DNA from: Sphaeroforma arctica JP610
Lineage: Eukaryota > Opisthokonta > Ichthyosporea > Ichthyophonida
Length of the DNA: 25,312 nt
Assembly (NCBI RefSeq): GCF_001186125.1
Contig: NW_014040245.1
Location: forward strand, 59,930 to 85,241
Direction of reading: 5' to 3'
Shown here: one piece after another, positions 21,201 to 25,312 of the stretch
Position numbering within the stretch: the first letter of the stretch is position 1
Layout: each line of letters starts with the position of its first letter
Position numbers and translations under genes: made by a program
The notes under the pieces: generated by a model
What the model was told of the DNA's origin: nothing
Database searches by the model: none
What the model saw: the letters and a program-made list of their open reading frames with translations, nothing else

Positions 21201-24200
21201 TTCATTTGAGATTGCGGAAAGTTTGAGAAGAACAGGGTGTGATCGCCAGCTGCTTCGGTCTACTAAACCCGCCGAAGTAAACTCGAGCCTATCTCAAGCG
21301 ACCTTGTTGCGTCTACTGCATACGAACTCCCACTCACACATATGAAAATATCAATGATACACCCACTCACACATCTGTGAATATCTATGATACACCCACT
21401 CACACATCTGTGATCTATGACACACCCACTCACACATCTGTGAATATCTATGATACACCCACTCGCACATCTGAGAATATCGATGAAACACCCTCTCACA
21501 CATCTGAGAATATCGATGATACACCCACTCACACATCTGTGAATATCTATGATACACCCACTCAGCAAACAAATGCACCAGCGGGCACGCGCCTGTACTC
21601 TGTAAGCGCTGACTCAACACATACTACGCTTGATTCTTTTCAACCCTTCAGCCACACACACACCTCATCCTGGGTCGTGGTGAGAAGCTTCTCCTTGATG
21701 CGCTCCACTTCCGCTTCCGTCAGGTCCAGATCAGCTAAGTCCTGTACGCTGTGCAGTCGCTTTAGTGCATTTGTGGGCGGCGCCTGTGATCCGGCTGAGT
21801 GCTTCTCCACTGTACCTGCCTCATCGGTTGTGCCGATTGCAGACACGTCCTCTGCAAATGCTTCAGATGCGGATGCCTTCGTGCGGTCTGGGCATGTGCG
21901 TGGGTGTGGTTTGGTTGGGTGTTTGTGAGAATGTGATTGATGAACAGCCATGTTGGTGGGGAGTTTGCTTGTCAGCGAAACATGTCAGAACATGTTGTGC
22001 ATTCAACTAACTAACCAGATAGATACCACGTGACGATACATGTGCCTTCCAAATGACTCGGCTGGCCTAAAACAACTCATAAACACTAAACATCAACGCG
22101 TACAAATTAAACGGCAGCATTGGCATTCAGTCAACTTAAAAAGAAGACGAATACGGCATACACACCATGAAAATCTGTACACATACCAAAAAAACACACA
22201 CCTTCCTCCTCTGCGGTTGCCTGTGTCCTATCACTTCCATCCGTCCCGTGCACGTTCATATGATGATGCAGCAAGCCATTGGTGGCCTTGCTAACACCCC
22301 CATCACCACCATCGTTCAACCCGCTGTCATGGGCCTCACCCCGACTGTCGGCAGGAGAGGCACTCAGATCGTCTATGACTGTGTGCAGCTCATCGATGCG
22401 GTCGTTGGCTTCGTTAATCTGTATCTGCAGTGCCTGTGATTCTTCCTCGGCCAAGCGACGGCGTTGGTCGTACTCTTCAAAAAGAACGGACATCTCTGTG
22501 ACCTGCAAAGACGAATGGCATTTGTTTCGCCACCTATGAGTCGAATGATCTAGAGTTTTGCCCATTTTCAACTTTGTCGCGGAATTTGCTCATTGACAAA
22601 CAACTGACAGCCTCTTCACCACAAGCAAAATACGTCCAGCAATCTGTCAAAGTACCTGAGCTATAAGACTGGCCTTCTCGCTTTCAACAGACTCGAATCG
22701 CATTGCCTGGGTCTGCTGTATTCTGGCTAGTTCACTAGCAGCCTGCTCAGCACGTGCGCGTTCAGCGATGGCAGACGCCTTCAGGGCTTGCAGGTCTCCT
22801 TCCCTGCCTGCCAATTGCTTCCTCACCTGCAAGCACGAGATATTTTGTGAATGGCGCGGGTCACTAAAATACAAATGGTATACTGTCACTTAATGATTGA
22901 TTTCCATCTGGCAGGCAGGGTTTTCCCGTGATTTTAAAACCTTTAAGACGGCTATAAAGGGCGAGCGATCGTCCTTGCTTGGCCCTGCACTGAATCGTTT
23001 AGTGCGCATACATAACGTTCAACACTGATCCCCGCCATTCACCAGTCCCATATTTTCAAGATCCCAGAACTAATGCATAGGAGCAGCGGTACATGGTCAC
23101 ACAACACAGTCTGCAGAAAAACACCCACAGATGTGTACTGTAACACAGGTGCACATACCGCCTGCTCGTGGGTCTTTCGCATCATAAAGAGCGACAATTG
23201 CAAAGCCTCCTTTTGCTGGGTAGCCTCCGCTAATTTTTGCCTTGTTTCTGACAACTCATTCGTCAATTGGTTGATCTGAAGCAATAAACATATACGCTTA
23301 TTGAATATGCAGTGATTAAGTTGCATGAGAAAAGGAGGCATCCAATACTCACACACGTAAGTACGGAATCTACATTTAGTATATTCTCATAGGTTTATTT
23401 ACTTTTTAAAGTAAAACTCTACACATGAATTTCACTCGTATGCGTCTTTGCGAGAAGGTATGCTCTTTTCGAAAAGGTACGCAGATGCCCACACACTTTT
23501 AATTTGTCATAGTCATCTAGAATCGATCTACAGACAAATGAGTCCGTACATATGAAGTGAGATTCAAGAGACACATGTATGAATCTCAGCGTTCTATCCA
23601 TGTCTTACACTAGTGCTCACAACCGTTCAGACGGGCAAAATATATAACTACACACTCATCACCACATCTGAAGTCATGCGCCAGAATGAAGGGCGCGCAC
23701 ATGCCTCCGTACAGCTCTACGAAAAGAGAACACGGAATTGTGTATCTATGGCGGATGAGAGCTTAAACCATATGATCTATACATGGACGATGTTCAAATT
23801 CATATATAATCGATCTCAAAAAGTCCTCTTGGACACATACTTGGGGCGTACACACCTGATCGAAAAACTTAGTACCCCTATCCGTCAACTGGGTAACGGC
23901 GTTCTTTCCTAACTGCTCAGACTCCTGTGCCTTGTTCTGCAGTGAGAAACATGTGCGAGACTGAGCGGATAAGGCTACAACATGATTTTAATGTACTATG
24001 CAGATCGTGTATCGCCCATATACAAGTATGAAAGCTGGTCACTCCATGGAAGGGTTTATAGGCTCAGACTATATCCAGCCAAAAATAAATTTGGTCCTTG
24101 AATAGCCAATTCCCTGCTACACTCGAGAAACCACGAGTTTGCACTTACAGACAGTAACCATACCGAATCAGCTATAACAGACACGTGCACTATACCTCAC

Positions 24201-24759
24201 CTTCAGAGAGGACAACTGGCCAATCATTATGTCTCTCTCTGACACCAACGAACTGATACGCCTGTCACGTTCGGACACCTCCTGTTGGCGTTTGGCGATG
24301 GATTCCGACAACTGCGCCCCAAGAGCGGCGGTGCGCTCATCGGCCCGCGCTTCTAAGTGCTTATAATTGAATAGACAGGTGAGGGGTTTGTATGAGCGGT
24401 ATGTTACACTGGCTCAGAGCCTGAGACAAGGTATCTGCGTGGATATGGAATAGATAAAAACAGCTAGTGCTGTGCAAAATAATTGGGGGCGGCAGCCTGC
24501 GACGCATAGATGTGCTTATGGGACGACGTAGACGACGAGGAAACGTCACTGACTGTTGCCAATGGGTTGGCAGTCAATGGATAGGATGGATTGATTCAGA
24601 CCATGATGACTCAGTGTGACACTCCTGCGCGTACTAGTATCTGACAATGCTATATATCGAAGAAATACTCACCTTTAACGAGGACCTGCTTCTTTCTAAT
24701 AGTTTGCGCTTATCGTCCTGGAAATCACGTTGCATTGCTGTGGGTGGGCAAGCGGCCAT
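18235..24759 (-). CDS. GRIP-domain golgin, coiled coil (11 exons)
   Basis: A coiled-coil trans-Golgi tether. In this family the C-terminal GRIP domain binds Arl1-type GTPases and the rod captures vesicles. Exons inferred (high to low): 24759-24673, 24359-24201, 23936-23856, 23275-23159, 22826-22656, 22502-22202, 21887-21664, 20864-20615, 20086-19848, 18798-18685, 18360-18235. All join in frame to TGA, about 622 aa. Residues 1-240 and about 340-540 are charged coiled coil (for example INQLTNELSETRQKLAEATQ). Residues 270-335 are Gly/Ser/Asp-rich and probably flexible. GRIP covers about 561-610 (NIEYLKNIVVKYFSATTGKE, then HLAQAICMVLQCDPDE), with the conserved Tyr near 565. Uncertain points: exon 7 could start at 21851, and the N-terminus could begin in an exon beyond 24759 joined at 24737. 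The length is nearest GCC88 or golgin-97 (about 770 aa), but I cannot say which. Confidence 0.88.
19006..19900. repeat. Foldback tandem array overlapping golgin exon 9 boundary
   Basis: About three units with periods near 275, 295 and 300 bp fill most of golgin intron 9. Each unit carries an imperfect palindrome of 106-131 bp (19027-19132, 19302-19428, 19597-19727). Its ends are GTTTCTCGAAGCCTCGCCA and the complement, and its centre is CTGCCGCTT/CAAGCGGCAG. The rest of each unit resembles the last ~60 bp of golgin exon 9 plus the start of the intron, and the real exon end closes the array. A 242-codon plus-strand frame through the array is a by-product. Confidence 0.85.
21329..21563. repeat. 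33-bp minisatellite, seven units plus a partial
   Basis: CCCACTC-type unit starts occur at 21329, 21362, 21395, 21425, 21458, 21491, 21524 and 21557. Spacing is 33 bp except for one 30-bp unit. The plus strand reads the 11-residue unit DTPTHTSVNIY, and other frames are open too. It lies inside golgin intron 7 (20865-21663), and no splice pattern places it in the golgin reading frame. Confidence 0.95.
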
Positions 24760-25199
24760 CAAGTCATAAGTGAAAATACGAAACGACAAACGACTCCGTA
24801 GTATAATAAAATATCGTGAAGAAAAAAATCCGCCTCTCTCCATCGAGACATCGCGTGAGGAGAGCTAATATTGCGGGTAATTGTTACACAAAGAACAATA
24901 CCACGATCGATCCACTCTGTGGTCCAATGTGTGTCCCGTCGCACATAGTAACCAAAAATAAATTCATCCGTTATCACAATAATTCCTTCGATAGATGATT
25001 GCTATAAGCTCGCAGCCCGCATTAGAATTAGTACTGCGAGCTAGATTACTAACCTTATCGTCTAAGATGTGTTCAACTTTTAGTTGGTACATGGGTAAAA
25101 AACATCACCATTATCAAACAAAGCTTTACCATCATTGTAACACGCCTGTTGGAACGTACATCTATACTCCGGAAAGCTACATAATTAGTTGTAATGTTA
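24760..25199. other. Region upstream of golgin
   Basis: Presumed golgin promoter and 5' UTR, or an intron if the gene starts outside the window. Short frames only; no domain or RNA gene seen. Confidence 0.5.
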
Positions 25200-25229
25200 T
25201 TTTATATAAAATATATACATATATATATG

Positions 25230-25285
<56 letters not shown>

Positions 25286-25292
25286 NANANAN
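25200..25292. repeat. (TA)n microsatellite at right end
   Basis: A TA run of about 80 bp with ambiguous bases at 25286, 25288, 25290 and 25292, typical of collapsed or noisy reads at a microsatellite. Confidence 0.95.
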
Positions 25293-25312
25293 ATACATAC
25301 TACTTACTACTA

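Noticed and set aside
8196-21563. Tandem arrays considered as a CRISPR or immunity-type system
   Set aside because: Units are contiguous without unique spacers, the genome is eukaryotic, and no associated genes are present.
21377-21928. 183-codon plus-strand open frame with DTPTHTSVNIY repeats
   Set aside because: The repeat part is a minisatellite in an intron and the rest is antisense to golgin exon 7. Kept only as a question under findings.

Overview
This window is nuclear DNA from an intron-rich eukaryote. It has four protein genes I can support, spliced introns with GT..AG ends, long (TA)n microsatellites, minisatellites and no bacterial gene organisation. The gene content (an FNBP4 orthologue, STRAP, a GRIP-domain golgin) fits an opisthokont. 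A unicellular relative of animals such as an ichthyosporean would suit the AT microsatellites and moderate-length introns, but that taxonomic guess is inference only.

Layout, left to right. (1) 1-1078 is almost pure (TA)n-type low-complexity DNA. (2) 1.1-8.7 kb is gene-poor. It holds one intronless thioredoxin gene (3195-3590, +), bracketed by two diverged direct copies of an unknown ~0.4-0.5 kb repeat (about 1708-2210 and 4780-5158), a cluster of CTCT/AGAG hairpins near 6.0-6.2 kb, a second (TA)n block, and an 89-bp minisatellite (8196-8484). (3) 8725-10597 (-) is STRAP, a WD40 protein rebuilt here from four exons (306 aa). Its first intron carries a 20-N assembly gap and a decayed copy of the start of exon 2. 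(4) 10598-11260 is a 663-bp divergent promoter region between STRAP and FNBP4, with two sets of short repeats. (5) 11261-16466 (+) is an FNBP4-like WW-domain protein. Six exons encode 1027 aa, and the short last exon was not found. (6) 16467-18234 is the convergent intergenic region. (7) 18235-24759 (-) is an 11-exon GRIP-domain golgin of about 622 aa. Its introns hold a foldback-hairpin tandem array and a 33-bp minisatellite. (8) The right end returns to (TA)n.

The genes do not form a pathway. STRAP acts in SMN/Gemin assembly and signalling, FNBP4 is a proline-rich/WW nuclear scaffold, the golgin tethers vesicles at the trans-Golgi, and the thioredoxin is a redox protein. STRAP and FNBP4 share a promoter region and could be co-expressed. 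I found no convincing new molecular system. The most informative oddities are fossil exon pieces inside introns (STRAP and golgin), a near-recursive splice site, a splice-donor bias towards T at +4, and the promoter repeats.
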